From Callorhinus ursinus (taxonomy: Eukaryota; Chordata; Mammalia; Carnivora; Otariidae): 64,000 bases of DNA. The number at the start of each line of letters is the position of its first letter. The first letter of the stretch is position 1. The notes under the pieces were generated by a model. It was given only the letters and a program-made list of their open reading frames with translations, did no database searches and was not told the DNA's origin. Below are positions 36,406-47,611 of this stretch, in pieces. The stretch spans positions 195,201 through 259,200 of the forward strand of contig NW_020313057.1 of the NCBI RefSeq assembly GCF_003265705.1, written 5' to 3'. A program made the translations under genes and the position numbers.

Positions 36406-37816
36406 TCTGCCCACTGTCCCCCAAAATTCATGTCCTTCTCATATGCAAAATGAATCCATTCCATCCCAACAGCCCCCAAAGTCTTTACTGGTTCCAGCGT
36501 CCACTCTAAAGTCCAAAGTCTCCTCTAAATATCCTCTATATCAGATATGGGTGAGCTCGAGGTACATTTCATCCTGAAGCAAAATTTCTCTCCAGCTGTG
36601 AACCTGTGAAACCAGACAAGTCAAGGGCCTCCAGAGTACCCTGGTGGGACGGGCAGGGGATAGACATTCCCATTCCAAAAGGGAGAACTGGGAAAGGAGA
36701 GAATGACAGGTCCCAAGCAAGTACAAAACTTAGCAAGACAAACTTCGTGAGCTCTCAGGTTCAAGATAATCCTCAAGGAGCTGCCCGCCAGGCCCACTGG
36801 GGTGGGGTCCTGCCCCCAGGCTCTGCAGGCAGCGACTGCGTCCCCAGGCGACCCCCACAGCTTTGAGCAGAGGCCATCTGGCCAGTTGAAAGCAGTCTTC
36901 CCTTTTTGAAACCAAGGACACATCCCTGGAGCCTGAATCACCTTTGGGGTCATCCTTCCCTTACCTAGAAGAATAGTGCATGTTTGATGCAGCGCTTGTG
37001 GTCCCCTCCTGTAAAATCTCCGTCCAACAGCCTTCCTTTGCTCCTTGCTGTCTCCTTCCTCTTCAGTCAGACTGGTAGTTTTCCTGCTGGGGGGCTGATT
37101 AAGTCTGTGGCTCACACCCACACTAATCTCCTTATCAAACAGATGCTTGGCCTCACTCCTAGCGTTCTCTCCTGAACAATGCCTTCTCCGGTTTTTTGTT
37201 TTTGTTTTTGGTTTTTTTTTTTGCATTGTGGACAGGCTGAGAAGTTTTCAGATCTTTAAGTCCTGCTTCTCTTTTGACTATAATTCTGTCTTCAAGTTCT
37301 CTCTCTCTTCTTGCATTTTATGAGCAGCAGTCAGGAGGAACTAAGCCGCTCCTTCAATATTTTGCTTAGAAATCTCCTCAGTTAAATATCCAGTTTCAGC
37401 ACCTACCTTCCACAAAACACTAGAGCTCAAACACAATTCAGAGCCAAGTTCTTTGCCAGTTTATAACAAGGATCGCCTTTTCTCCATTGTCCTTTCATAG
37501 TAACATGTCCCTCCTTTCTATCTGAGAGCTCCTCAGAATGGCCTTTATGTAACTTCTGTATTACGTACCAGTATTCTGCTCGTGATTAGTTAGCTATTCT
37601 CTAAGAGGATGGAAGCTTCGTCTGTAACTCTCGTCTTTTCTTCCTGAGCTCTTAACAGAGTCACCTTTAAAGTTCTCTTCATGGAACTCTAAGCCTTTTC
37701 TAGCATGAGCTTAAAACACTTCCCATTATCCAGGTCCTCGGCCATTTGTACATTTTTAGGTATTTGTTACCGGAGCACTTCGCCCCCCCACCCCCCCTTC
37801 TCGGTACCAGTATCTG
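36406..37816 (-). mobile_element. MaLR internal region
   Basis: Directly adjoins the LTR: CCCCCAAAATTCATGTCC, CAACAGCCCCCAAAGTC, CATTCCAAAAGGGAGAA, then AAATCTCCTCAGTTAAATATCC, and ends at GGTACCAGTATC. These are markers of MaLR (THE1/MST/MLT1) internal sequence. It contains a 201-codon reverse open frame (36621-37226) in element-sense orientation that I consider leftover, not a gene. No intact retroviral gene is present. Confidence 0.75.
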
Positions 37817-38604
37817 TATTGGGGTTTTCTAGAGACACAGAACCAATAGGATATATCTACATATATAGAAAGAGATTTATTTTGAGGGATGGGCTCACAC
37901 AATTCTGGAGGCTGAGAAGTCCCATTGCCTGCTGTCTGCAAGCTGGAGACCCAGAAAAGATGATGGTGTTGTTCCAGTCCAAACCTGAAGGCCTGAGAGC
38001 CAGAGAAGCCAATGGGGTGAGTTCCAGTCTGAGTTCCAAGGCCCAAGAACTGGGGGAGAAGGTGTGGGGGTGTAAGTTCTCATCTGAGTCTGAAGGTCTG
38101 AGAATCAGGAGCACCAATGTCTAATAACAAGACAAGTTGGATGTACCCACTCCAGCAGAAAGGCAATTTGCCTTCGTCCATCTTTTCTTTTTTTTTTTTT
38201 TAAAGATCTTATTTATTTATTTGACAGAGAGAGAGACACAGCGAGAGAGGGAACACAAGCAGATAGAGAGGGAGAGGCACAGGGAGAAGCAGGCTTTCCG
38301 CTGAGCAGGGAGCCCGATGCGGGGCTCGATCCCAGGACCCTGGGATCATGACCTGAGTCCACGGCAGACACCAAACGATTGAGCCACCCAGGTGCCCCTC
38401 GTCCATCTTTTCTTGTACTTGGGCCATCAATAGATTGGATGATGCCCACCTGCACTGGGCAGGACGATCTTCTTTACTCAGTTCAGCAATTCAAATGCTC
38501 ATCTCTTCTGGAAACACTCTCACAGACCCAGAAATAGTGTTTTATCAGACCTTGGCATTGACTTGGCCCAAACTGACATGTAAAGTTAACCATCACATAC
38601 CAAT
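37817..38604 (-). mobile_element. LTR-like repeat adjoining the MaLR internal region
   Basis: TGTATTGGGGTTTTCTAGAGAC...ACAGAACCAATAGGATATATC at one end and CCAAACTGACATG, AAGTTAACCATCACA at the other. It is the reverse of the family seen at 27590-28012. Internal units CTGAAGGCCTGAGAGCCAG and CTGAAGGTCTGAGAATCAGG repeat. A SINE lies at 38190-38398. Family name not assigned. Confidence 0.6.
38190..38398 (-). mobile_element. Can-SINE with 16-bp target duplication
   Basis: Reverse SINE, full length: T-run, AAAGATCTTATTTATTTATTTG, GCTTTCCGCTGAGCAGGGAGCC and GAGCCACCCAGGTGCCCC. TCGTCCATCTTTTCTT flanks it at 38174-38189 and 38399-38414. Confidence 0.95.
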
Positions 38605-39034
38605 AGTGTCCATTTTTATTTTAATGTTTCCTGCTCTTTCTGTACAAGAAGGGGAAAAGTGCTGTGTGCCCATTATTGTGAACATACCTAGTTGACTTTA
38701 GAGTCATCAAAGATCAGAAGTGACTGTTTAGGATGATGGGAAATGGGATGGCAGAGATAAAATTACGTTTTGTTCTGTTTGATTTACACACTTCAGCTTT
38801 ATACGGACACTGGCTGTTACAGGGGTGTCTACCACATGGATGAGCTGGGAAGTAATGACATAAATTTATAATTCTGCCACTGAATAGAAAGGCTTAAAAA
38901 GTCCCATTGGTCAGTAAAGACAAGCTCCAGAAATGAAATTTTGGATAATTATTCTGATATTTTTCCCGGGAGGTTATCACGAGTGATTAGGTGTTTCACG
39001 TTGATTTTTGATAGTGATTTTTTTTTTTAAGTGC

Positions 39035-39410
39035 GAAGGCCATGTCTAAACAGATTCCAACACATTCGTACAGTGAAATACTACTCCAGCAATGAAAAAA
39101 AGCAAGTTACTAATACACATAGAAACATAGATGAATCGTAAGAGCATTTATGCTGAGACAAAGTTGTCTTACACAAAAGCATATGTACTATATGATTCTG
39201 TTTATATGGATTCTAGAACAGGCAAAACTGATCTTTGATTAAAAACTAATCACAAAAGTAGGGAGGGCTGGAGACAGGCTGGGAAGGGATATGAGGGAAT
39301 TCTCGTTAGGAGATTGGGGTACAAGGGTGTGCACACTTTTCAACACTCCTCAAATGTGCTTATGATTTTATTTTATGTAAATTTTACCCAAAAATATAAA
39401 CAAAATGATG
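39035..39410 (+). mobile_element. Old L1 3' region
   Basis: CAGTGAAATACTACTCCAGC, TATGATTCTGTTTATATGG, ATTCTAGAACAGGCAAAACTG and the 3' end TTATTTTATGTAAATTTTACCC match old L1M 3' sequence. 38605-39034 is unassigned intron. Confidence 0.75.
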
Positions 39411-39636
39411 ATATACATGTTGAGGTGTTTAGGACTAAGTGTACTGATCTCTGTATTGACTTTGATTTGTAATCACCACCACAGTAAAAATGGATTGATG
39501 GATGCACAATAAGGCAAATGTAAAACCTTAATTATAGAATCTAGCTGGTAGTTATTCAAGTTCTCATTGTCCAGTTCTTCGCATTTTCCTGTAGGTTTGA
39601 GAATGTTATAATAAAATGTTAAGAATGTAATTTCAG

Positions 39637-39822
39637 GTGTACCTGGGTGGCTCAGTTGTTAAGCGTCTGCCTCTGGCTCAGGTTGTGATCCCAGGGTCCT
39701 GGGATCGAGCCCTGCATCGGGCTCCCTGTTCGTGGGGAACCTGCTTCTCCCTCTCCCCCTCCCCCTGCTTGTGTTTCCTCTCTTGCTCTCTCTCTGTCAG
39801 ATAAATAAAAATTAAAAAAAAA
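39637..39822 (+). mobile_element. Can-SINE with target-site duplication
   Basis: TACCTGGGTGGCTCAGTTG head, CT block, GATAAATAAAAATT and A-tail. AAGAAT(G/A)TAATTTCAG flanks it at 39621-39636 and 39823-39838. Confidence 0.95.
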
Positions 39823-39838
39823 AAGAATATAATTTCAG

Positions 39839-40575
39839 AAAAAAACTATTAATATAAAAAAACACAAAGGGCACAATGGTTAGTGTTTTTTGGTGATGCA
39901 ATATTCTCTTAAACACTGAATATCCTTAGAGAAATCGAGCTACTTGTCAAAAGTAAATGAGAATTTATTCCATTACCTTTGCTCAAAATGTTGCATAAAA
40001 GAGATATTTAAAATGATAAACACACAAGGGTTTATGAATTTGAAATATGCCACATTGAATTGTTATGAGATTAAATTTATGATTAAAAAACTACTTAGTA
40101 TCATGTTTTTGACTACACGTCATTTCATTTTCAATTTTTCCTTTTGTTAATCTCCATGAACTATCTTTAAGACATGGTAGGTTCTGAAATCCAAAGAGGG
40201 ATAATAAGCAGGTGATAGAATTCAATTAAGAAGAAGGTACTATTTTAATGATATAAATTAACTTATAAGTATTATTGAAAATATTGATTTTTAGGGTACA
40301 AGTAACATCACAGCATTGCCTTTTCATACCCTGAGAATTACTGAAATTTGGAAAGACTGGAATATAACTCAAAATGCCCCTGACAGATTAGAGCATTTTA
40401 TTTTTGTCAAAAGGACAAAATTCAATGGGAACTTGTATAAAAGTATACCCTTCAGGACCAAAATCAATAAATGGGGAAGGACCAGTTATGAATCTAGGAT
40501 GTCAGCAATGACCATGTCAGCCTTGTTCACTGAATATTCACTGTCCTCTGTGCTATGATTGGATCCAGCTTTGGT
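39839..40575. other. Intron, nothing recognised
   Basis: An 80-codon open frame at 40316-40558 has no recognisable domain. No gene supported. Confidence 0.5.
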
Positions 40576-40577
40576 AC

Positions 40578-40796
40578 ATATTTTTTTTTCTAAGTTTTTA
40601 TGTAAATTCCAGTTAGTTAATGTATAGTGTACTATTAGTTTCAGTAGTAGAATTTTGTGATTTACCACTTAGATACAACCCCCCGTGCTCATCACAAGTG
40701 CCCTCCTTAATCCCCATCACCCATTTAACCCATCCCCCCACCCACCTCCCTTCCAGCAAACTTCTGTTCTCTGTAGTTAAGAGTCTGTTTGATAGG
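40578..40796 (-). mobile_element. Carnivore L1 3' end fragment
   Basis: Reverse L1 3' UTR: TAATGTATAGTGTACTATTAGTTTC, GTGCTCATCACAAGTGCCC, ATCACCCATTTAACCCATCC and AGTTAAGAGTCTGTTTGAT. Confidence 0.85.
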
Positions 40797-41349
40797 TATT
40801 TTTAAGTAATATGGAGAAATAAGTAAAGGTTTAAAGAGGAACAAGATGACTAAAATAATGAAAAACTGGTCCTAGGAGGAAAATCTGAGAGAAGAGGAAT
40901 TTCTCTAAATGCTTCCAGATTGAAAAGGCTCAAGTTCCCCTTGTTTATTACCATTTTCAATTACATGAAGTGTTTTTATGGAGAGATTCTATGAAAAACG
41001 AACAAGGGAAATGGATTTAAGTTAAGAGATAGTTGAGTTGTACAAATGGAAGGATCTCTTGACTTCAAGGTTGATTAAACTCTGGAATAATTATCAAGTG
41101 ATGCTGTGGATTCTGCATCCCTGGAGAATTATATAAACAAAATATAAATTCTGAGTGGATCTAGATTGACCTGCCAGAGGTTGGGGGCAAGCCCTGATGA
41201 TCCTTGAGAGGACCTAACTGGGTCTACATTCCATTAATAATGTTTCACTCCACAGTAAGAGTTTTGAAACCGCTTGATACTAAATTATATTCTTTCTCTA
41301 AGGAATGGCAACTTTAAATTCGCTTCACTCAGAAATTCCCTGTGTTAAT

Positions 41350-41428
41350 TTACAGCAGTGTGACTGTGGATAGCAATACCATATTGTATACTTGAAATTT
41401 GCTAAAGGGGTAAATATCAACTGTTCTC

Positions 41429-41484
<56 letters not shown>

Positions 41485-41640
41485 GAAAAGAAATCAATGA
41501 TAATTATGTGAGGTGATGGATATGTCAATTAGCTTGATTGTGGTGGTGATTATTCCACAATGTAGAAATATTAGCAAAACATGAAGTTGAACACCGTAAA
41601 TATAAATCATTTGTGTTCATGAATTATATCAGTAAAGCTA
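41350..41640 (+). mobile_element. Old L1 3' UTR with expanded CA microsatellite
   Basis: ATATTGTATACTTGAAATTTGC and GGTGATGGATATGTCAATTAGC with AGTTGAACACCGTAAATATAAATC match an old L1 3' UTR. The normally short CA stretch inside is expanded (41430-41482). 40797-41349 upstream is unassigned. Confidence 0.7.
41430..41482. repeat. (CA)n microsatellite, about 26 units
   Basis: Uninterrupted CA run, likely polymorphic. Confidence 0.97.
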
Positions 41641-42115
41641 GAAACAAATCCCTGTATTGAATGATTCTTCTTTTCATTAGACTTGTCTCCTAGTAAATGA
41701 CTATGTGTTGCTTTGGTGACAGTTTGTAATACTGTTCTTAGTTTCTCTACTTTATAATTATTTAAAAATAATTACAGTATAACCTGTCATTTTTCTCTTT
41801 AATGTTATAACATTATCATTAGGAGGACATTTTTAAATGTGAACCATTATGTTCACGAGTGTTTTCTGTCGGTGAGCGGGTCCCTACCTGAGCGTAAGTA
41901 TGTTTCACATTCTTCGCTTTTTGATCTTGCCAGGTTATCATTCCATCATCTAGACCAGTTAGGGTGGAAAGAGATAAAAATGTCATCTTGGTGAACGATT
42001 TCTCCTCTTTCTGAAAGTCAATATGGCAAAAATCCTCTTGCATTTTCCACTGTATCCTCTATTTCTGGTTTCTTAATCTCGTTCCGTGGTTCACTTTTAT
42101 TCTTCTCCTTCGCAG

Positions 42116-42260
42116 AGCAAAACTTGCTTCCTGTTGTGATGCTGCTCAAAACTTCATTGTTTCTCAGAATAACACTCCAGCCGGGACCAACATGAGCTAT
42201 GAGGTGGAAAGCAAAAACGAAATCCTAATTAGAGAGAACATTTTTAATATGTTTCCAGTG
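42116..42260 (+). CDS. ST8SIA6: ST8SIA6 internal exon (pre-motif-L region)
   Basis: This 145 bp exon lies between a CTTCGCAG acceptor and a GTGAGT donor. Its first base completes the Arg codon left open by the 10814-10900 exon, and it then reads 48 codons in frame, ending on a codon boundary. It encodes the KLASCCDAAQNF segment, two N-glycosylation sequons (N-N-T and N-M-S), and the stretch ending NIFNMFPV that precedes sialylmotif L. This is the luminal catalytic-domain entry of an ST8SIA-type sialyltransferase. The adjacent paired cysteines are seen directly; their role is not known to me. The splice phase match across 31 kb and the continuity with the next exon (SQPF) make this a firm call. 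Confidence 0.93.
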
Positions 42261-42699
42261 GTGAGTAAAGATTTGTTGTGGTTGATTTGTGTCGCCATTG
42301 CAGGTGACTTTTCTCCCACGTTACACTGTAACTTACACTAATGGAGGAGTTAACTTAGAATTAAAATACCATATGTTGTTTTGATGTAAAAGATGGTGAT
42401 AGTGGTCCCTTTTAAAAAGACAATTTTGAATGCAAGTGGCTCTGCAGGGAACGGTATTTATATCTTACATGATAAACTCTCCAAGTCCTTGAGTCTTCAT
42501 GACTCATCCTTGCATGAGATGAGCTACTTGGGCTTTCTGCATAGTAATTACTGGGGCTTGGGAAGAGGACCATTTTTCACCTGGAATAAGATTCTTCCAG
42601 TTGTCAGTTTTGGTGACTGAATCAATTCCTTCACAAAGAGCTGTGGGTTTATGTAGCTAATCTTTGGGAAGTAAACTTGTTAAGAATTTGTGGTCAGTG

Positions 42700-42903
42700 G
42701 GGGCGCCTGGGTGGTGTAGTTGGTTAAGCATCTGACTCTTGGTTTCAGCTCAGGTCATGATCTCAGGGTCATGAGATCGAGCCCCGGATCAGGGGCTCAG
42801 TGCAGAGTCTGCTTCAGATTCTCTCTCCCTGTCCTTCTACCCCCCCCCCCCACTGTGCTTTGTCTCTCTAAAATAAATACATAAATCTTAAAACGAAAAA
42901 AAA
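42700..42903 (+). mobile_element. Can-SINE with 18-bp perfect target duplication
   Basis: GGGCGCCTGGGTGGTGTAGTTGG head with CTCTTGGTTTC subtype, C13-rich block, AAATAAATACATAAATC and A-tail. AAGAATTTGTGGTCAGTG is at 42682-42699 and 42904-42921. It lies 440 bp after the 42260 donor. Confidence 0.96.
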
Positions 42904-42921
42904 AAGAATTTGTGGTCAGTG

Positions 42922-44489
42922 AACATAACCTCACGTTCAGGGATTTCTGTGCGGTGTGTTCATTGATGTATCCCAAGCTCCAGAACATTCCCCACTGCAT
43001 ATATGCATTCATTACATATTCATTAAATAAACTAATGAGTAATGATACAGTTTCATTATAAGAAGAAACTTCTTTAATATAAATCTAAACTTGGGGAGAA
43101 TTTTTGTCATGAAGAACAGCCTATCGCTTATAAACGTACACCCTCAGTCATCTTTTCATGATTTGATTAAAAGCAATTAAGCTAAGTCAATATGGTCAAA
43201 AATGGGATGACCTTATATATGCAGTTTACCAACTGTAGACTATTCAGTTCTTGCAATTAATTCCCTTTTGTTGGACCTTTGACTTCTTTTAACTAATTTA
43301 TTGGTCATGTAAGTTGTTACGGTTTTTCTTTTACTATTATAATTCAAAGGAAGACTAACTGGCTGAGAATGATTGCAAAATGAATAGAAAATGATACAGA
43401 AAAAATATTACAAATTTTCTGGAAGGAAAAGGGGACAAAAAATGATTCATAAAGCATTCTAAAAATGCCCTCATGATACATTGAAATTACCAATAATTGA
43501 AAAGTTAGTAAGTACAGAATATTTATATTCCCAAAGAAGTCCTGAGAGAGTTTCACAATGAACTTTCACCCTTGCAATTTTTTCTACTGTTTTCCTTGCT
43601 TTAGACTGATCAGAACAGAGGAGCAGCCGAGATTTTTTTTGGCTTCTAATTGGCACTTTGAAAAGAATAACCTAGGCTTGATAATTTTATATGCAATTAA
43701 CAACAGCATCCATTTCCCAAATTTGCACTAATTTTTCAAAATTAGGGTGGGGGGCGGGGAGGTAATTCTGACTTCAGTAACAGTTGCAGAGCTAGGCCAC
43801 TTTTCTGTGTTGCTTCAACACTCCCTTTCTGTGGAGGAGACATCTAAGGGAGCCGGCCTCCTTCCCTCCCTGCTTCCTGCATCCCCCTGTTCTGTTCTGC
43901 TAGAAAACTGTGGGGCACCAGCAAGCAGATCACAATAGATACTTTTAATGAATGTTATGAAGTCATTTCCTCCAAACACTTTGCTAAGTTACTTGAAAAG
44001 AAAACAAGGTTGGTTTTCCACCAGAGTGAGCAATGAGCAGGCCTTGCTCAACATAGCACATATCTTCCACTCTCTTAGGAGCTTTATTTTAAGAAACATT
44101 GGAGTTTGTAATTCAGAGGTTACTCTTACTGAACATGAGATCCCAAAGCATATGGGCTTTTCCTCCCAGTTGACCAAGAAACCAGAGAAAACATGTGTTA
44201 TTTTGAGTGCTATTTTAATAGGAGACAAGTTTCCTTCAGTCATCTTTTCTGTTGTACCATTAAGAGTATATTTGCATTCTATCCAATCTGTAAAATTCAA
44301 AATTTATCGTGGCACCATTTAGTAAACACAGGTTGAAGACATCTTGAGCTAGAAGTACAGCAGACTTGAAATCACCTGAGGTATTTGGGAACCATTAACT
44401 TCAGAGCCCGGTCCTCTGCTAGGCATTGCAGATACAAAAAGAGAAAAAGGTACATAATTAACATTGTATTCATTGAATGTGAGAAGCTG
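42922..44489. other. Intron, nothing recognised
   Basis: No gene or named repeat. Overlapping 124- and 103-codon frames on opposite strands at 43948-44322 look like chance. Confidence 0.5.
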
Positions 44490-44494
44490 TGTAA

Positions 44495-44665
44495 CTGTAG
44501 GGAATAAGAGCATGGCCTCCTTCAGGGGTTTGAATCCCAGCTCTGACACTTGCTAGCCACTACTTAAACCCATGCTTTTATTTCCTGCCTGTAAAATGCT
44601 CATAAGGATCACATGTGTTAATAAGTCAGGCACTTGGAACAGCGTCTCTCGTCTAATAAGCACAA
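44495..44665 (+). mobile_element. MIR SINE fragment
   Basis: GGAATAAGAGCATGGCCTCC, GTTTGAATCCCAGCTCTGACACTTGC and GCCTGTAAAATGCTCATAAGG follow MIR order. Confidence 0.85.
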
Positions 44666-45029
44666 TATGATTCTTAATGGTTAGAGACAAACCTAGGTGC
44701 TGAACCAGAGTTCTTTCTGCTTGTTTGGCATCTCCCAAATGAAGCACCTAACAGTCACAGATTCAGCAGTTCTTTGGGCTTCTCAGAACCACACTGGCCC
44801 TGAGGTGTTGCCATTGGTACTGGTAAACTGGCTTTGGGCAGTAGGCTGCCCTGATTTGTAGTGTTGGCCGATTTTAGTGGTGTTTGTACCCCTGGGGTGG
44901 CAGATTTAAATTTACCAGTGGCTTCCCGACAGTTCACAAAATTCCTGAATATTTACCCGCTGGCTCCCACACCCTGGTCCAGGTGGGTCCCAGCTCAACA
45001 CTGGAGGTTTTTTTGCAGGGCAGGCCCTT

Positions 45030-45330
45030 GGGGCCAGCAAGCCTTTATTGAAACGCCACTGTGTACATTACAACATGCAAGGTCTACGGTGAAAGATGAG
45101 GGGAAGCTAAAAGTCATAAACACACTCTCTGCCCTTGAGGACCTCCACTTGAATTCTGAAGACGTAAGAGGTGGCTCAGGACGATGTCACTCTGGAGTCT
45201 GAGCTGGGCCCCCTTGGTGCTGCTCAGGGTCCTGTCATTATGTCAGGGAAAGAGACCAGCAAAGAAGTGCACCATTGAATTGAGAAGTTACGTTTCAGAC
45301 TGGGAAGGACTTGGGAAAAGGGGGAAATCT
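45030..45330 (-). mobile_element. L2 LINE fragment, reverse
   Basis: TATTGAAACGCCACTGTGTAC, CTCTGCCCTTGAGGACCTCC and AGTCTGAGCTGGG resemble reverse L2. Strongly diverged. Confidence 0.45.
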
Positions 45331-45985
45331 TTTGGGGGTAGACAAGTCGGGTGCTTGGAGGAAATATAAAAGATTCAGGCCTTGGAAATTCATTTGAAAT
45401 ATGTCAGCACGGAGTTAGTAGGCATCCCTGCAGCTCTGTGGCCGGTCATTTTCAGAGATGACAGGCACAAATCTCATGTCATCACTGAGCCTGCAGGTCT
45501 AACTATTTAAGAAGCACAGGAAACTTTCACTAAATTACCTATTCATTTTATGCCCAAGAATAGAGGATTTCGTGATACTTTCTAATTGCTTTATTTCCTC
45601 TATTTTGCTGAAAACGTTCCTGTTTGTTGGAAGGGTCCAGTGTGGGATTTTGCCAGTCTAGTGCTATGTACTTAATTATATGATGTAAGATACATTAAGT
45701 TACATTTTATAAACAAATGTATTATATTTTAGATTATTACATGATAGGGTATGTGATACACTGTATATTCTTCTCAAGAGAAATGAAAGGCAGGATTACA
45801 GGATTTTTTTATCGTAAGTCATAAGTTGATCAACATGCTATGGCATCATTACTTCTGCTTTTTTTCCTTGCTGTTTTTCTTTCCTTAGCATGTATAAAAA
45901 ACGTAGCTGCTCACATTAAGCTGGTGATGTTTGTGGTTCTGAAACTAAAGCTATTTTGTGATAGTTTTTCGCTTCCTCCTGCTAG

Positions 45986-46098
45986 TCTCAGCCTTTCATG
46001 GAGTACCCCTACAATCAGTGCGCAGTGGTTGGAAACGGGGGAATTCTGAATGAGTCTCTTTGCGGAGCTGAAATAGACAAATCCGACTTCGTTTTTAG
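45986..46098 (+). CDS. ST8SIA6: ST8SIA6 exon with first half of sialylmotif L
   Basis: This 113 bp exon has a CCTGCTAG acceptor and a GTAAGA donor. It starts in phase 0 and ends with two bases of an Arg codon. It encodes [15 protein letters not shown], the beginning of sialylmotif L, which contributes to CMP-sialic acid binding. Numbering residues from the first complete codon in this window, Cys89 (QCAVV) and Cys103 (SLCGA) are 14 apart. In ST8SIA structures the equivalent cysteines pair with the motif S cysteine and the C-terminal cysteine, so bonds 89-238 and 103-298 are inferred here. An N-E-S glycosylation sequon lies between them. The motif is interrupted by an intron after DFVF-R, and the rest is on the next exon. 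Confidence 0.95.
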
Positions 46099-46437
46099 GT
46101 AAGACCTGTCAGATTGGTTTCCTTGAAACCAAAGGTCAGTTGGATATTTCAAAGAGGTGCTGTAAAGATTCTCCATGTAAATTTCGACCTTTGAGCTGTG
46201 TTGCTTAAGTCTACAAATTATCTAGGTAGCCTTTCCTGAAGTGTTAAATGGATCACGAGTTCCTCAGAATGTTAATACCAGAAGGATAAAACTGCGATGG
46301 CCACATTGCAGAAACTCTGCTTGAAATCATGGTGAAAGAGGGTCTTCACTGCAGGACTTGTCAGAGCCTTCAGTGTATTGATATCATGGCTCCTTCAGAA
46401 GGACTGTGGAGAACATTTCCCAGGTTCACCTAGAACC

Positions 46438-46523
46438 TATATATATATATATATATTATATATATATATTATATATATATATATATTATTTATATAAAAA
46501 ATATATATATATATATATATATA
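46438..46523. repeat. AT-only tract, (TA)n
   Basis: About 85 bases of nearly pure TA dinucleotides with small phase shifts, 340 bp after the 46098 donor. The rest of 46099-47284 is unassigned intron. Confidence 0.97.
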
Positions 46524-47297
46524 AACAGAGCATTTCAAGAAACTTTTGTTCTCAGATAATACTCGAGAAAATGCTGACCTAAGCCTTGTATTGCCATGCA
46601 ACATCATTGTTTAGTTTTCAGGCTTGAAATTAAAAAAAGAAATTGTGGAGCTTCTAAATTCTGGTCTTTTAAAGTGTTTATATCTCAGTAGCAGCTAGCT
46701 TGCAAACACAGAAGCAAAAGTGGTTTGTTTCTCTGTGTGCCTGTGCTAATAAGCCAAGCTGCAGAGTTTCTGCGCTTTCCAAATATGATGGAAAGGTGAT
46801 TCATCCCTGTGAGGATGGATTTCAATTGAAACGCACCTTTTTAAAAAGTAAGTTCAAAATCTGTTTCTTCCTATTTCAGGGGCACTGATTTCCTACATCA
46901 GAGGAGAGCCTTTGATCCTTATTGATTTAATGTTGCCCTTTATAGCAACTGAAAAGGAAGCAGGATTTTCAGTCAGTAGCTCCCCTCCCCAACCTACTGT
47001 TTTACTTGAATCTCATTTAAAGTTTTTATTGCTACAGGTAATGACAGAACAGTAGACCTGACAGTCCATCAGGTCATTGAATGTGCTCCTCATGATTCAT
47101 GATAAAATGACCAATACCTGAATGATTTGGCCATTTAGTTAAAGCACTCGCTGTAAAAAAGCCATAATGAAGCTAAATAATTGTTCTTGTAATAGACTTC
47201 TTATAGACTTAAAATTCTCAAAACATCTGTGGGGAGTGGTATGGCTACGCATACATTTTACCTTATGGCAGACACACGAAATACAAGTTGAGGTTTA

Positions 47298-47507
47298 GGG
47301 GTGCCTGGGTGGCTCAGTCGTTAAGCATCTGCCTTCGGCTCAGGTCATGATCCCAGGGTCCTGGGATCGAGCCCCGCATCGAGCCCCGCATCGAGCCCCG
47401 CATCGGGCTCCCTGCTCAGCGGGGAGGCTGCTTCTCCCTCTCCCACTCCCCCTGCTTGTGTTCCTGTTCTCCCTGTCTCTCTGTCAAATAAATAAAATCT
47501 TAAAAAA
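47298..47507 (+). mobile_element. Can-SINE with internal 12-bp triplication
   Basis: Canonical SINE (GGTGCCTGGGTGGCTCAGTCG, CT block, CAAATAAATAAAATC, A-tail). Flanks AAG(T/C)TGA(G/A)GTTTA at 47285-47297 and 47508-47520. The unit GAGCCCCGCATC occurs three times in tandem at 47369-47404, where other copies have one. Confidence 0.96.
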
Positions 47508-47611
47508 AAGCTGAAGTTTAAAAAAGAAAAACAAACATCTTAGCAACTACTTAATTTTGAACTCTGCAGTAAGTATGCATATTTCTGGATCCTACCTTTG
47601 CTGCCGGGGAT

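Noticed and set aside
36621..37226. 201-codon reverse open frame
   Set aside because: It lies wholly inside the MaLR internal region, in element orientation, with no complete retroviral domain; treated as a fossil.
40316..40558. 80-codon open frame near 40.3 kb
   Set aside because: No domain, splice or conservation cue in the sequence; length is within chance for AT-rich intron.
43948..44322. 124-codon + frame overlapping a 103-codon reverse frame
   Set aside because: Open on both strands at once with no recognisable protein; typical of chance.
47369..47404. Regular repeats resembling a small CRISPR-like array
   Set aside because: The units are contiguous with no spacers and lie inside a SINE.
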